From: Palleniella intestinalis
GTDB taxonomy: Bacteria; Bacteroidota; Bacteroidia; Bacteroidales; Bacteroidaceae
Direction: 5' to 3'
Length of the DNA: 64,000 bases
Assembly: GCF_013166595.1 (NCBI RefSeq)
Contig: NZ_JABKKG010000002.1
Location: 310,001 to 374,000, forward strand
Below, one piece after another: positions 18,020-26,763 of this stretch; the stretch's first letter is position 1; every line of letters starts with the position of its first letter. Under the pieces are notes generated by a model. It saw nothing but the letters and a program-made list of their open reading frames with translations, was not told the origin of the DNA and did no database searches. A program made the position numbers and the translations under genes.

Positions 18020-18636
18020 AAACATTACAACAACTAATAAAAGAACTCTGCCCAAATGGAGTGGAATACAAGAAATTGGGTGAGGTCATTAAAATAAAAA
18101 ATGGAAGAGATTACAAACATCTTGATGAAGGTAATTTTCCTGTATATGGAAGTGGAGGAATAATGAAATATGTCAACTCATACATTCATGATAAGCCTTC
18201 TGTATTACTGCCACGTAAAGGTTCACTAAAGAATATATTTTATGTGGACAAACCATTTTGGACAGTAGATACCATTTATTGGACAGAAATCTATGATAAT
18301 ATGAATCCTAAATTCCTCTATTATTTCTTATCTACCAAGAATTTTGAAAAAATGGATCTATCAAAAGGAGCAGCAGTCCCAAGTATGACTCAGAAACAGT
18401 ATATTGACATTGAAATCCCAGTCCCACCTCTCCCTGTGCAGGAAAAGATTGTTGAGATTCTTGACACTTTCACCGCGCTTACAGCAAAGCTGCAAGCGGA
18501 GCTACAAGCGCGACAACAGCAGTATGAATATTATCGCAACCACCTCCTATCGTTCGGTGGCTACGACAATATTCAGGATAATGATGACACGCCTGTCTCT
18601 ACAGGCGTGCAGAACTGTCATAGGGGGGGGGTATAA
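18016..18636 (+). CDS. hsdS: HsdS specificity subunit, first half (phase-OFF product)
   Basis: 206 residues as read. One target-recognition domain (about residues 18-135) is followed by the conserved helix LPVQEKIVEILDTFTALTAK and the repeat QARQQQYEYYRNHLLSF. The frame then runs into nine G at 18623-18631 and stops after HRGGV at TAA 18634-18636. With eight or eleven G the frame would continue into the second half at 18647 and give about 404 residues, the normal two-domain HsdS. Half-length HsdS proteins can sometimes dimerise and remain active, so the short form may still recognise a palindromic site. It overlaps the Bro-N gene by 4 bases. Confidence 0.88.
   Translation: MKTLQQLIKELCPNGVEYKKLGEVIKIKNGRDYKHLDEGNFPVYGSGGIMKYVNSYIHDKPSVLLPRKGSLKNIFYVDKPFWTVDTIYWTEIYDNMNPKFLYYFLSTKNFEKMDLSKGAAVPSMTQKQYIDIEIPVPPLPVQEKIVEILDTFTALTAKLQAELQARQQQYEYYRNHLLSFGGYDNIQDNDDTPVSTGVQNCHRGGV
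18623..18631 (+). repeat. Poly-G tract (G9) inside hsdS
   Basis: Nine consecutive G separate the two HsdS halves. Eight or eleven G fuse the halves; nine truncates after the first domain; ten enters the third frame and stops at TGA shortly after. Such runs change length by slipped-strand mispairing. Confidence 0.9.
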
Positions 18637-18646
18637 GTACTACAGA

Positions 18647-19231
18647 ATGAGTGAGATAGGAAGTTTTACCAGAGGCAATGGACTTCAGAAAAAAGATTTT
18701 TCAAAAGAAGGGGTTGGATGTATTCATTACGGTCAAATATACACTCGCCTTGGTACATTTGCAACAAAAACGCTAACAAAAGTTCCTGCATCATTAGCTA
18801 AGAAATTAGTAAAAGTTCAAAAAGGAGATATTGTTATAACCAATACAAGTGAAAATATCGAAGATGTCTGCAAGTCCGTTGCTTGGCTTGGAAATGAAGA
18901 AATTGTCATTGGAGGTCACGCATGTGTATTTAGACATAATCAAAATCCCAAATATATTGCATATTGGATGCAAACAGCAGATTTTGCAAAACAAAAAAGA
19001 AAAGCAGCTCAAGGTGTTAAGGTTATTGATGTGAAAATTTCTGATTTAGAAGATTTTAAAATCCCTATCCCACCTCTCGCCGAGCAGCAGCGCATCGTTG
19101 ACATCCTTGACCGTTTTGAGGCTTTGACAACCGACTTGCGGAACGGCTTGCCTGCCGAATTGGAAGCAAGGCAGCAACAATACGAGTATTACCGAAACAA
19201 GTTACTCACTTTCGAGAGGGCAACAGCATAA
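18647..19231 (+). CDS. hsdS: HsdS specificity subunit, second half (out of frame)
   Basis: 194 residues if started at ATG 18647; the frame is open upstream through the poly-G tract. It carries a second, unrelated target-recognition domain (MSEIGSFTRGNGLQKKDF to about residue 130) and the matching conserved ends IPPLAEQQRIVDILDRFEAL and EARQQQYEYYRNKLLTF, which repeat those of the first half. The repeats form the two coiled-coil spacers of a normal HsdS. It might be made alone from 18647 or only when the poly-G length restores the frame. The next gene begins 10 bases on. Confidence 0.82.
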   Translation: MSEIGSFTRGNGLQKKDFSKEGVGCIHYGQIYTRLGTFATKTLTKVPASLAKKLVKVQKGDIVITNTSENIEDVCKSVAWLGNEEIVIGGHACVFRHNQNPKYIAYWMQTADFAKQKRKAAQGVKVIDVKISDLEDFKIPIPPLAEQQRIVDILDRFEALTTDLRNGLPAELEARQQQYEYYRNKLLTFERATA

Positions 19232-19241
19232 CCTAACAATC

Positions 19242-19994
19242 ATGAGCAACATCAGCATCACATCTACTGCTGCCTATATGGCACTTGACAGTTGGATATT
19301 GTCAAACATCATCCAACTGAGTACATTTGATTTCTGCCGTAAGTTCCTTAACAGGACGAACGACCCGTGCGGACGTATGTTTGACCAAATGACACAAGCA
19401 GCACGCTCCATCCAAGCAAACATTGCCGAGGGAACATCACGCGGACAGACATCGACCGAGACGGAGATGAAGCTGCTTGATGTGGCTCGTGCAAGCACTT
19501 CGGAACTGGCTTCCGACTACATGTTCATCCTCATGTCACAGGGCGAAAGCTCATGGACTGACGACAATGCTGACGCCATTGCCGTGCGCAGCACTATGCT
19601 TGACCGTCCGGCGTATGGAAAGAACTTTGTGCACGATGCCATGGAGCACATCATCGCCCAGCGTAAGAAATTCAACAGGTGGACAATGAGCAACGATGTG
19701 TCCATTGCAGCCAATGCACTGCTGATTCTATGCTCACGGGAGATTTCTATGCTTACCCACCAGATACAGAGCCGTTTTGAGAAGTTCAAGCAGGAAGGAG
19801 GCTTTACCGAGAACCTGACCAAAGCCCGTTATGCAGCCCTTGCCTCGCAGAAAGAAGATGCTCCCAAATGCCCGAAATGCGGCGCCACAATGATTGAGCG
19901 TGTCATAAAGCGCGGAAGCAAACAGGGCGAACGGTTCTGGGGCTGCACAAAATACCCCGCTTGCGACGGGACTGTCAACATCAAGAAGAAATAA
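19242..19994 (+). CDS. Four-helix-bundle protein with C-terminal topoisomerase-type zinc finger, paralogue 2
   Basis: 250 residues, collinear with the protein at 14082-14840. The helical bundle is at about residues 10-180 (DQMTQAARSIQANIAEGTS, TEMKLLDVARASTSELASDY), then QEGGFTENLTKARYAAL, then a zinc finger with Cys 210, 213, 235 and 241 (RGSKQGERFWGCTKYPAC). It lies inside the RM operon between hsdS and hsdR and is likely cotranscribed. Function is unknown; the finger suggests nucleic-acid binding. One paralogue is outside and one inside the operon, and both are linked to short-period DNA arrays, which makes recent accidental duplication less likely than paired function. Confidence 0.82.
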   Translation: MSNISITSTAAYMALDSWILSNIIQLSTFDFCRKFLNRTNDPCGRMFDQMTQAARSIQANIAEGTSRGQTSTETEMKLLDVARASTSELASDYMFILMSQGESSWTDDNADAIAVRSTMLDRPAYGKNFVHDAMEHIIAQRKKFNRWTMSNDVSIAANALLILCSREISMLTHQIQSRFEKFKQEGGFTENLTKARYAALASQKEDAPKCPKCGATMIERVIKRGSKQGERFWGCTKYPACDGTVNIKKK

Positions 19995-20005
19995 TGACGC
20001 GAATC

Positions 20006-20104
20006 ATTCGGATTATCCGAGTCATTCGAATGAATCGATTGAACCGAATAATTCGAGTGATTCGAGTAATTCGAGCAAACCGAATAAATCGACTAATCCC
20101 CCCC
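20006..20104. repeat. 9-nt-period array, core TTCGAGT
   Basis: Ten to eleven 9-nt units in register: attcggatt, atccgagtc, attcgaatg, aatcgattg, aaccgaata, attcgagtg, attcgagta, attcgagca, aaccgaata, aatcgacta, then atccccccc. It fills the gap between the second four-helix-bundle gene and hsdR. Read through, it would encode IIRVIRxNR-like nonsense, so it is probably not coding. Confidence 0.8.
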
Positions 20105-20124
20105 AAAAAAAACAAAACCCCAAC

Positions 20125-23100
20125 ATGGAAAACTACAACATACTGTCCGAGAATCCGCTATCAACCGTTGTGGCTCAATACGAGAAACCACAGATTGTCT
20201 CCGAAAGCTACCAAAGCGAGAGCGACCTTGAACGTTCCTTCATCGCCCAACTGCAGCGTCAGGGCTATGAGCACCTCCCTATCCATAACAGCAACGAGCT
20301 TGAGAGCAACCTCCGCCTTCAGTTGGAACGGCTCAACCGAATCACCTTCACCGACGGAGAGTGGCAGCGTTTCTTCAAACAAGAGATTGCAGCGGAAGGC
20401 AAAGGCATGATTGACAAGGCGCGTACCATTCAGATTGACCACCGCAAAGCATTCACCCTTGACGATGGCACACAGCGCAACATCATTCTCATTGACAAGG
20501 ACGACATACACAACAACTCCACACAGGTCATCAACCAGTATGAGGCAAACGACGGAAGCCGCCCTAACCGCTATGATGTGACCGTACTTGTGAACGGTCT
20601 GCCTCTTGTCCATATTGAACTGAAACGCCGCGGCGTGTCGATAAAGGAAGCGTTCAACCAGATCAACCGCTACGGCAAGGAATCATTTTGGAGCGGCAAT
20701 GCCTTATATGAATATGTGCAACTGTTTGTCATCAGCAACGGCACTTACACAAAATATTACAGCAACACCACACGTGACGGTCACCTTAAGGAGATTGCGC
20801 CGGGCAAGAGAAACGGCAAGCAGCAGACCTCCCACAGCTTTGAGTTTACAAGCTACTGGGCAGACCGGCGCAACACAGTACTGAATGATTTGGAGGATTT
20901 CACAGCAACATTCTTCTCACGCCATACACTGCTGAACATACTGACACGCTATTGCATCCTCACAGAACAGAATCTTCTGCTCGTCATGCGTCCCTACCAA
21001 ATTGCTGCCACAGAGCAGTTGCTGAACCAAGTGGCAAAAGCGCATAACGCAAAACTCTATGGCACGAAAAACGCCTGTGGATACATCTGGCACACGACTG
21101 GCTCAGGAAAGACTCTGACCTCGTTCAAATCGGCACAACTCGCCACAGAACTGGAATACATCGACAAAGTCATCTTCGTTGTTGACCGCAAGGACCTTGA
21201 CTATCAGACGATGAAGGAATACGACCGTTTCCAGAAAGGCGCAGCCAATGGCAACACTTCCACGAAAGTACTGGAGCAACAGCTCAGCGACTCCAAAGCT
21301 CGAATCATAATCACCACCATACAAAAGTTGGCGACATTGGTCAAGAAGCGTCCGCAGCATGAAATCTACAACAAGGAAGTGGTGATAATCTTTGATGAAT
21401 GCCACCGCTCACAGTTTGGTGACATGCACAATGCTATTGTCAGGAAATTCAAAAAATATTATATGTTCGGTTTTACCGGCACACCTATCTTTGATGAGAA
21501 CATGCTTGCAGGAAAGAAAGGTTTGGAGCGCACCACAGAGGATCGTTTCGGCCGCCGGCTGCACACATACACCATTGTCGATGCCATCCGCGACAAGAAT
21601 GTGCTGCCGTTCCGTGTGAGCTATGTCCGGACTGTTGCTGAGAAGGATGACATCACTGACGAGAAAGTGTGGAGCATAGATCGGGAGAAAGTGTTCAGCA
21701 ACCCTAAGCGCATATCGAATGTCTCCACATATATTCTTGAACATTTCGCACAGCAGACCATGCGCACAGAGGCATATTCCTTCAACCGCCTGACGAATGT
21801 GGAGGATGTTGTGAAGAATTCCAACAAGCATGAAGCCAAAGAAATGCGCCGTAAAGAGAGATTGTATGGTTTCAACTCCATTTTTGCAGTGCAGAGTATC
21901 GGAATGGCAAAACTTTATTATGACGAGTTGAAGCGACAAATCGCCGAATTGCCGGAGAACCGACGTATAAAGATTGCGACAATATTCAGCTTCGGTGTTA
22001 ATGACGACGCTGATGGAAGCGAGAACAATGACAGTACGGACGGACTTGAGGAGGTTGACCGTGATTTCCTTGAGCGTGCTATCGATGACTATAACAAAAT
22101 GTTCAACACAAGTTATGACACCTCTACCGAGAAGTTCCCGAACTATTACAAGGATGTCAGCCAGCGAATGAAGAACCGTGAGATAGATTTGCTCATCGTT
22201 GTCAATATGTTCCTAACCGGTTTTGATGCTACAACACTTAACACACTGTGGGTAGACAAGAACCTGCGCTACCACGGACTGCTGCAAGGATACAGCCGTA
22301 CCAACCGCATCCTGAATTCTGTAAAGACATGGGGAAACATCATCTGTTTCCGTAACCTTGAAGATGCGACAAACAAGGCACTCGCACTCTTTGGCGACTC
22401 AGAAGCTCATTCCACAACCATATTGCGTCCGTTTGATGACTATTACAACGGCTATGAAGACAATGACGGCAAGTGGGTTAAAGGATATGTGGAACTTGCA
22501 GATAAATTGTTGGCGCGCTTTGAACCGGGTGTGCCACCACTTACAGAGAAGGATGAGAAAGATTTCATCCGTCTGTTCAATTCCATCCTGCGATTCCGGA
22601 ATCTGCTAAGATGCTTTGATGAGTTCAGCGGCAAGGAACTTATCTCGGAACGTAACATGCAGGATTTCACAAGCACATATAACGACTTGCACGATAAATA
22701 CTCAAACCGTGATAAGCATGATGCAGCAGACATCACTGACGACATCGAGTTTGAAATGGAGTTGGTCAAGAAGGTAGAGGTTAACATCGACTATATTCTG
22801 TACCTTGTGAATCTCTATAAAGAAAGTCATTGCCAAGACTCTGAAATACGTGTGAAAATCACCAAGGCGGTAGGTGCAAGTCCTGACCTGCGCGACAAGA
22901 AAGAGCTGATTGAGAATTTCATCGACAGCATCACGCCGGACAGTGATGTGGACACCATGTGGAATGAGTACATCAACCGCATGAAGCGTGAGGAGTTTGC
23001 AGTACTTATCCAAGAAGAGAAACTGAAGCCTGCTCTTGCCTTAAAGTTCATAGAAGGATGTTTCTCAAAAGGATATGTTGCTGAAGGTGGAACCGAAATC

Positions 23101-23229
23101 TATGAAATCCTTCCACCGACGAATCCATTCGACCGTAAGGCAAACCGTCAAGGCATATTCCAACGTGTATTGGAAAAACTCAAAGTTTTCTTCAACAAAT
23201 ATTTTGAGGTGGCAAATGGGGAATTTTAA
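20125..23229 (+). CDS. hsdR: Type I restriction endonuclease motor/nuclease subunit HsdR
   Basis: 1034 residues, full length. It translocates DNA with ATP and cuts at a distance when HsdS/HsdM meets an unmethylated site. The N-terminal PD-(D/E)xK nuclease has Asp 151, Glu 165 and Lys 167 (NRYDVTVLV...HIELKRRG). Walker A GSGKT is at 327-331 and the DEAD-like box DECH at 424-427, followed by the second RecA-like domain with TGFDATTLNTLWVDK and QGYSRTNR. The C-terminus is the helical HsdM-contact region. All catalytic residues are present, so restriction could be active even if methylation or specificity is switched off, a dangerous mix unless HsdS is needed for assembly. Its start lies 20 bases past the 9-nt array. 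Confidence 0.95.
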   Translation: MENYNILSENPLSTVVAQYEKPQIVSESYQSESDLERSFIAQLQRQGYEHLPIHNSNELESNLRLQLERLNRITFTDGEWQRFFKQEIAAEGKGMIDKARTIQIDHRKAFTLDDGTQRNIILIDKDDIHNNSTQVINQYEANDGSRPNRYDVTVLVNGLPLVHIELKRRGVSIKEAFNQINRYGKESFWSGNALYEYVQLFVISNGTYTKYYSNTTRDGHLKEIAPGKRNGKQQTSHSFEFTSYWADRRNTVLNDLEDFTATFFSRHTLLNILTRYCILTEQNLLLVMRPYQIAATEQLLNQVAKAHNAKLYGTKNACGYIWHTTGSGKTLTSFKSAQLATELEYIDKVIFVVDRKDLDYQTMKEYDRFQKGAANGNTSTKVLEQQLSDSKARIIITTIQKLATLVKKRPQHEIYNKEVVIIFDECHRSQFGDMHNAIVRKFKKYYMFGFTGTPIFDENMLAGKKGLERTTEDRFGRRLHTYTIVDAIRDKNVLPFRVSYVRTVAEKDDITDEKVWSIDREKVFSNPKRISNVSTYILEHFAQQTMRTEAYSFNRLTNVEDVVKNSNKHEAKEMRRKERLYGFNSIFAVQSIGMAKLYYDELKRQIAELPENRRIKIATIFSFGVNDDADGSENNDSTDGLEEVDRDFLERAIDDYNKMFNTSYDTSTEKFPNYYKDVSQRMKNREIDLLIVVNMFLTGFDATTLNTLWVDKNLRYHGLLQGYSRTNRILNSVKTWGNIICFRNLEDATNKALALFGDSEAHSTTILRPFDDYYNGYEDNDGKWVKGYVELADKLLARFEPGVPPLTEKDEKDFIRLFNSILRFRNLLRCFDEFSGKELISERNMQDFTSTYNDLHDKYSNRDKHDAADITDDIEFEMELVKKVEVNIDYILYLVNLYKESHCQDSEIRVKITKAVGASPDLRDKKELIENFIDSITPDSDVDTMWNEYINRMKREEFAVLIQEEKLKPALALKFIEGCFSKGYVAEGGTEIYEILPPTNPFDRKANRQGIFQRVLEKLKVFFNKYFEVANGEF

Positions 23230-23271
23230 TGCATTCTCATCGATGATACCCCCATTCATACCCCATTAGCA

Positions 23272-23303
23272 TTTGGAATCGCTTGTAAAATGTTGTACCT
23301 TTG
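23272..23303 (+). promoter_or_regulatory. Promoter of candidate ncRNA, copy A
   Basis: TTTG (23272-23275), 20 bases, TACCTTTG (23296-23303): full consensus. It reads rightward into a gap whose only gene (pfkA) is on the other strand, so it does not drive a protein gene. Nearly identical to the promoter at 35776-35807 on the minus strand. Confidence 0.8.
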
Positions 23304-23480
23304 CACTTGCAATCGAAAATCCTCACAATAAGGATTAGAGGTTGCAAGTGTTCTTTGACGTGTTTACCATACATATTAAGAAATATTCACAAGAATACAA
23401 GCCGGGGTTGGAGAAAGAGAATCGGTCACATATCACTGTGGATAAAGAAAGTTCACTCGCAGTGATATGTGACCGATTAA
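23304..23480 (+). ncRNA. Candidate structured non-coding RNA, copy A
   Basis: Right after the promoter, CACTTGCAA (23304-23312) pairs with TTGCAAGTG (23342-23350), enclosing AATCCT/AGGATT (23318-23323 with 23331-23336). The sequence GTTCTTTGACGTGTTTACCATA follows in both copies with small changes. The transcript could end at the 19-bp hairpin 23420-23478. No reading frame with protein-like content is seen. Transcription and function are inferred. Confidence 0.5.
23420..23478. terminator. 19-bp perfect hairpin between copy A and pfkA
   Basis: The arms 23420-23438 and 23460-23478 are perfectly complementary around a 21-nt loop. It sits 31 bases past the pfkA stop, so it may end pfkA transcripts (minus strand, followed by TTCTCTTTCTCC) and the ncRNA from the other side. 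Confidence 0.65.
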
Positions 23481-23509
23481 ATACTGTCAGAAAGGATTAT
23501 ACCTTTATA

Positions 23510-24487
23510 TTATATAGAGAGTTCCTCAAGTACTTTGATAAGCTTCTTGTCGAAAGGCTTATCAGAGCGGATTGCTTCAGACAATGGCACATAGACAACC
23601 TCATTGTTACGGACACCAACCATAATGTTGCGCTGTCCCTGCATTATGGCCTCTATGGCACCAACACCTGTACGTGAGGCAAGTATGCGGTCGCGCGCTG
23701 TCGGTGTGCCGCCACGCTGGAGATGGCCGAGGATGGAGACACGCACATCATAGTCAGGAAACTCGTTCTTCACACGGTCAGCATAGTACATCGCACCGCA
23801 TTTAGGTGACTCAGAGACAATGACGATGCATGATTTCTTTGACTTGCGTATTCCTCGTTTCATGAACTCCGCCAACTGGTCAACATCGGTAGATTCCTCC
23901 GGGATGATTGCCGCCTCTGCACCACATGCAATGGCAGAGTTCTGCGCAAGGAAGCCGGCGTCACGTCCCATTACCTCAACAAAGAAGATGCGTTCATGGC
24001 TCTGCGCAGTGTCACGGATGCGGTCGACACACTCCATGATTGTGTTCATCGTTGTATCGTAGCCGATTGTGTTATCAGTGCCATAAAGGTCATTATCAAT
24101 TGTGCCGGGAAGACCTATGCAGCAGATGTCAAATTTGCGCGCGAACTCCATGGCACCTGTAAGCGAACCGTTGCCTCCAATCACAACGAGGGCATCAATA
24201 CCTTCCTTGACAAGTGTCTCATAAGCTCGCTGCTGCCCCTCATCTGTCGGGAAATCCTTTGAACGGGCAGTCTTCAGAATCGTACCTCCCATTCCTATGA
24301 TTCCCGAGACATTCTCTGTAGTGAAAGGCTTTATTTCTCCATTAATAAGTCCTTCGTAACCGCGGTATATAGCTTTTATGTTAAAGCCATTAGAGATTCC
24401 CGCACGTGTCACGGCACGTATGGCAGCGTTCATACCCGGGGCATCGCCACCTGATGTCATGATACCAATAGTCTTAATCTTTGCCAT
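23510..24487 (-). CDS. pfkA: 6-phosphofructokinase, PfkA family
   Basis: 325 residues. It phosphorylates fructose 6-phosphate in glycolysis. The nucleotide loop SGGDAPGMN (12-20), catalytic GTIDND (128-133) and MGRDAGFLA are intact. The GGDG motif, where the Asp helps bind Mg-nucleotide, reads GGNGS at 104-108 (codon AAC), an Asp-to-Asn change. Gly follows it, as in ATP-dependent rather than pyrophosphate-dependent enzymes. Length is normal. It is the last gene of a minus-strand run (thyA, nhaD, pfkA) with gaps of 37 to 64 bases. Confidence 0.92.
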   Translation of the reverse strand: MAKIKTIGIMTSGGDAPGMNAAIRAVTRAGISNGFNIKAIYRGYEGLINGEIKPFTTENVSGIIGMGGTILKTARSKDFPTDEGQQRAYETLVKEGIDALVVIGGNGSLTGAMEFARKFDICCIGLPGTIDNDLYGTDNTIGYDTTMNTIMECVDRIRDTAQSHERIFFVEVMGRDAGFLAQNSAIACGAEAAIIPEESTDVDQLAEFMKRGIRKSKKSCIVIVSESPKCGAMYYADRVKNEFPDYDVRVSILGHLQRGGTPTARDRILASRTGVGAIEAIMQGQRNIMVGVRNNEVVYVPLSEAIRSDKPFDKKLIKVLEELSI

Positions 24488-24524
24488 AATTATTTGTTTT
24501 TGGGGTTATTTATTCATCATTATA

Positions 24525-25904
24525 TCAAAAATAGAGAGCCTCAGCAATAAGGACAAGAAGTCCGAGGAGTGCACCGAGAAGCATCTTTGGTGCAAAATGC
24601 TTGAAATACCATCCGACTGTCGTTGTATTCATCGAGAAGAGCGCAAGGCCTGACAATGAGCCGATACCAAAAATCGTGCCGCCAACGGCTGTGGCATAGG
24701 CAATAAGTATCCAATATTCACCATTTGTCATAAATTCCGCCGTACCACCTATAGGATGCAGGGACAAGAATGCCGCTGCCGTGGCAAACGAATCCAAAGC
24801 AAGACTGACAACAGCTGCCATCAATGGCGCAAGGAACAGGCTCCATGTATCACCGAGAGTTTCAAGACATAGTTTTCCAAGCCACAGACTTGCTCCGGTC
24901 TCCACCAGCACACCCATCATCAGCATTACACCCATGATGAAGAGCATCATCTGGAGCATACCGTTGTGCATTGTCCGTGGGGAATTACGCTGACTCATAC
25001 GACTGTTGACAATAAGTTTATGGTTGAATGTCTCATTTACTATGGAAAGCAAAGCAAGGACACATAGTGCACCAACGAAAGGAGACAACTTGGTTATGTC
25101 GCGGAAAGTGGGAATGAACCATAGTCCACCAATACCGAAGAAGAACATGGCTACACGCTGCCATACTGTCAGGCGTGTATCGTCACCTCTATATGGAAGA
25201 GAGAAACGCTCAAGCTCCACACGTTCTGGCAATTTCAACGACATAAGGAAGGTTGGGACTGCCCATGCCACAAGGCACGGCAACGCCATCCATGCAGAGA
25301 AATGGCTTGGAGTAACGGCACCCATATTCCATAACAGCAGCCCGTTAGGGTCTCCAATGACAGTCAACGCTCCGCCAATGTTGGCACTCAGCACAATGAC
25401 AGGTCCGAAGATTGTCCGCTGTCGTCTGTTTGGAAGCATCTTATGCATCATGACAAGCATCATTGTCGTGACCGTAAGATTGTCCATGTTGGCACTCAGC
25501 AGGAATGTCAGCACTGCTACAGACCACAACAATCGTTTGCTGTTGCGCGTCTTTATCCAATGAGGGAGGAAATCAAAACAGCCATTAGTATCCAATATCT
25601 CAATGATGGTCATCGTAGACATCAGGAAAAGAACAATCTCGGAAGCCTTTCCCACATATTTTATGAATATATTGGATGCTATATATTCTTTCACAGCGAC
25701 ACTGTTGGCTGTTGCACCACGCAGGAAAGACATATAGTCCGTTGGGTGCTGCGCCATGACAAAGTCTGAACCGAAACAGATGTACAAAACCCAACCTACC
25801 GTACCGGCAAAGACTGCCAAGGCGGCTTTGTTGACAGAAGTCTTGGGAGTAGCGGCAATCAATATGAATGCCAGCAGAATAAATATGGCTATAACTATTG
25901 TCAT
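24525..25904 (-). CDS. nhaD: NhaD-type Na+/H+ antiporter
   Basis: 459 residues with about 11 to 13 membrane helices along its whole length. It exchanges sodium for protons across the inner membrane. It belongs to the NhaD/ArsB/CitM superfamily: FLLSANMDNLTVTTMMLVMM near residue 135 and SANIGGALTVIGDPNGLLLW near 173 are typical NhaD motifs. LDSFATAAAFLSLHPIGGT near 370 is the second inverted-repeat signature. It lies between thyA and pfkA on the same strand with short gaps. Ion specificity is by family only. Confidence 0.87.
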   Translation of the reverse strand: MTIVIAIFILLAFILIAATPKTSVNKAALAVFAGTVGWVLYICFGSDFVMAQHPTDYMSFLRGATANSVAVKEYIASNIFIKYVGKASEIVLFLMSTMTIIEILDTNGCFDFLPHWIKTRNSKRLLWSVAVLTFLLSANMDNLTVTTMMLVMMHKMLPNRRQRTIFGPVIVLSANIGGALTVIGDPNGLLLWNMGAVTPSHFSAWMALPCLVAWAVPTFLMSLKLPERVELERFSLPYRGDDTRLTVWQRVAMFFFGIGGLWFIPTFRDITKLSPFVGALCVLALLSIVNETFNHKLIVNSRMSQRNSPRTMHNGMLQMMLFIMGVMLMMGVLVETGASLWLGKLCLETLGDTWSLFLAPLMAAVVSLALDSFATAAAFLSLHPIGGTAEFMTNGEYWILIAYATAVGGTIFGIGSLSGLALFSMNTTTVGWYFKHFAPKMLLGALLGLLVLIAEALYF

Positions 25905-25968
25905 TGTCTTGTCGGTTATATATGGTATGAACCTGTAAATATGATGTCTCTAATTGTCCTCAGTGTCC

Positions 25969-26763
25969 TTATACACTCACAGTAGCCTTAATATGTGGCC
26001 ATGGATCATAGTCAGTGAGTTCAAAATCCTCATAACGGAATGAGAAGATGTCCTTTACATCAGGATTAATCATCATCTTGGGCAATGCGCGTGGAGTACG
26101 CGTAAGTTGCAGTTCCGCTTGTTCAAGATGATTCAGATAGAGATGAGTGTCGCCTGTAGTATGGATAAAATCTCCGCACTGCAGCCCGGTGACTTGCGCC
26201 ATCATCTGAAGCAAGAGGGCATAGCTGGCAATATTGAACGGAACGCCAAGGAATGTGTCAGCAGAACGCTGATACAACTGCAGTGACAGTTTATCATCAG
26301 CAACATAGAACTGGAACAGGCAATGGCATGGCGGAAGAGCCATCTGCTCTATCTCTGCCGGATTCCAAGCACTGACAAGCATACGGCGAGAGTCCGGATA
26401 ATGGAGAATCATATCCACAACCTGACGTATCTGGTCTATAGTCCCTCCACAATAGTCCGGCCAAGAACGCCACTGATGTCCATAAACGGGACCAAGCTCA
26501 CCATTCTCGTCTGCCCATTCATTCCATATACGCACTCCGTTTTCTTGTAGGTATTTTATGTTCGTACTGCCACTGAGAAACCACAGCAGTTCATGGATTA
26601 TGCTCTTCAAATGTAGCTTTTTAGTCGTGAGAAGAGGAAATCCCTCACTCATGTCAAAGCGCATCTGATTGCCGAAGATGGACTTTGTTCCTGTTCCGGT
26701 ACGGTCTGTTTTCACCACACCTTCCTTCATAATCCTGTCAAGCAGGTCAAGATATTGTTTCAT
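25969..26763 (-). CDS. thyA: Thymidylate synthase (folate-dependent)
   Basis: 264 residues, identical in length to E. coli ThyA. It methylates dUMP to dTMP with methylenetetrahydrofolate. The catalytic Cys 146 is in ALPPCHC; the dUMP-binding region [17 protein letters not shown] and the C-terminus HIKATVSV look complete. The start overlaps the stop of the upstream barrel gene by 4 bases (ATGA at 26760-26763), so translation is probably coupled. The usual partner dihydrofolate reductase gene is not in the window. Confidence 0.97.
   Translation of the reverse strand: MKQYLDLLDRIMKEGVVKTDRTGTGTKSIFGNQMRFDMSEGFPLLTTKKLHLKSIIHELLWFLSGSTNIKYLQENGVRIWNEWADENGELGPVYGHQWRSWPDYCGGTIDQIRQVVDMILHYPDSRRMLVSAWNPAEIEQMALPPCHCLFQFYVADDKLSLQLYQRSADTFLGVPFNIASYALLLQMMAQVTGLQCGDFIHTTGDTHLYLNHLEQAELQLTRTPRALPKMMINPDVKDIFSFRYEDFELTDYDPWPHIKATVSV

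Noticed and set aside
19961..20410. 149-codon frame with IIRVIR repeats
   Set aside because: The repeats are the translation of the 9-nt DNA array, and the rest overlaps hsdR in another frame.
23342..23677. 111-codon + strand frame beyond ncRNA A
   Set aside because: The second half is antisense to pfkA; the first half spans the perfect hairpin and lacks protein-like features.
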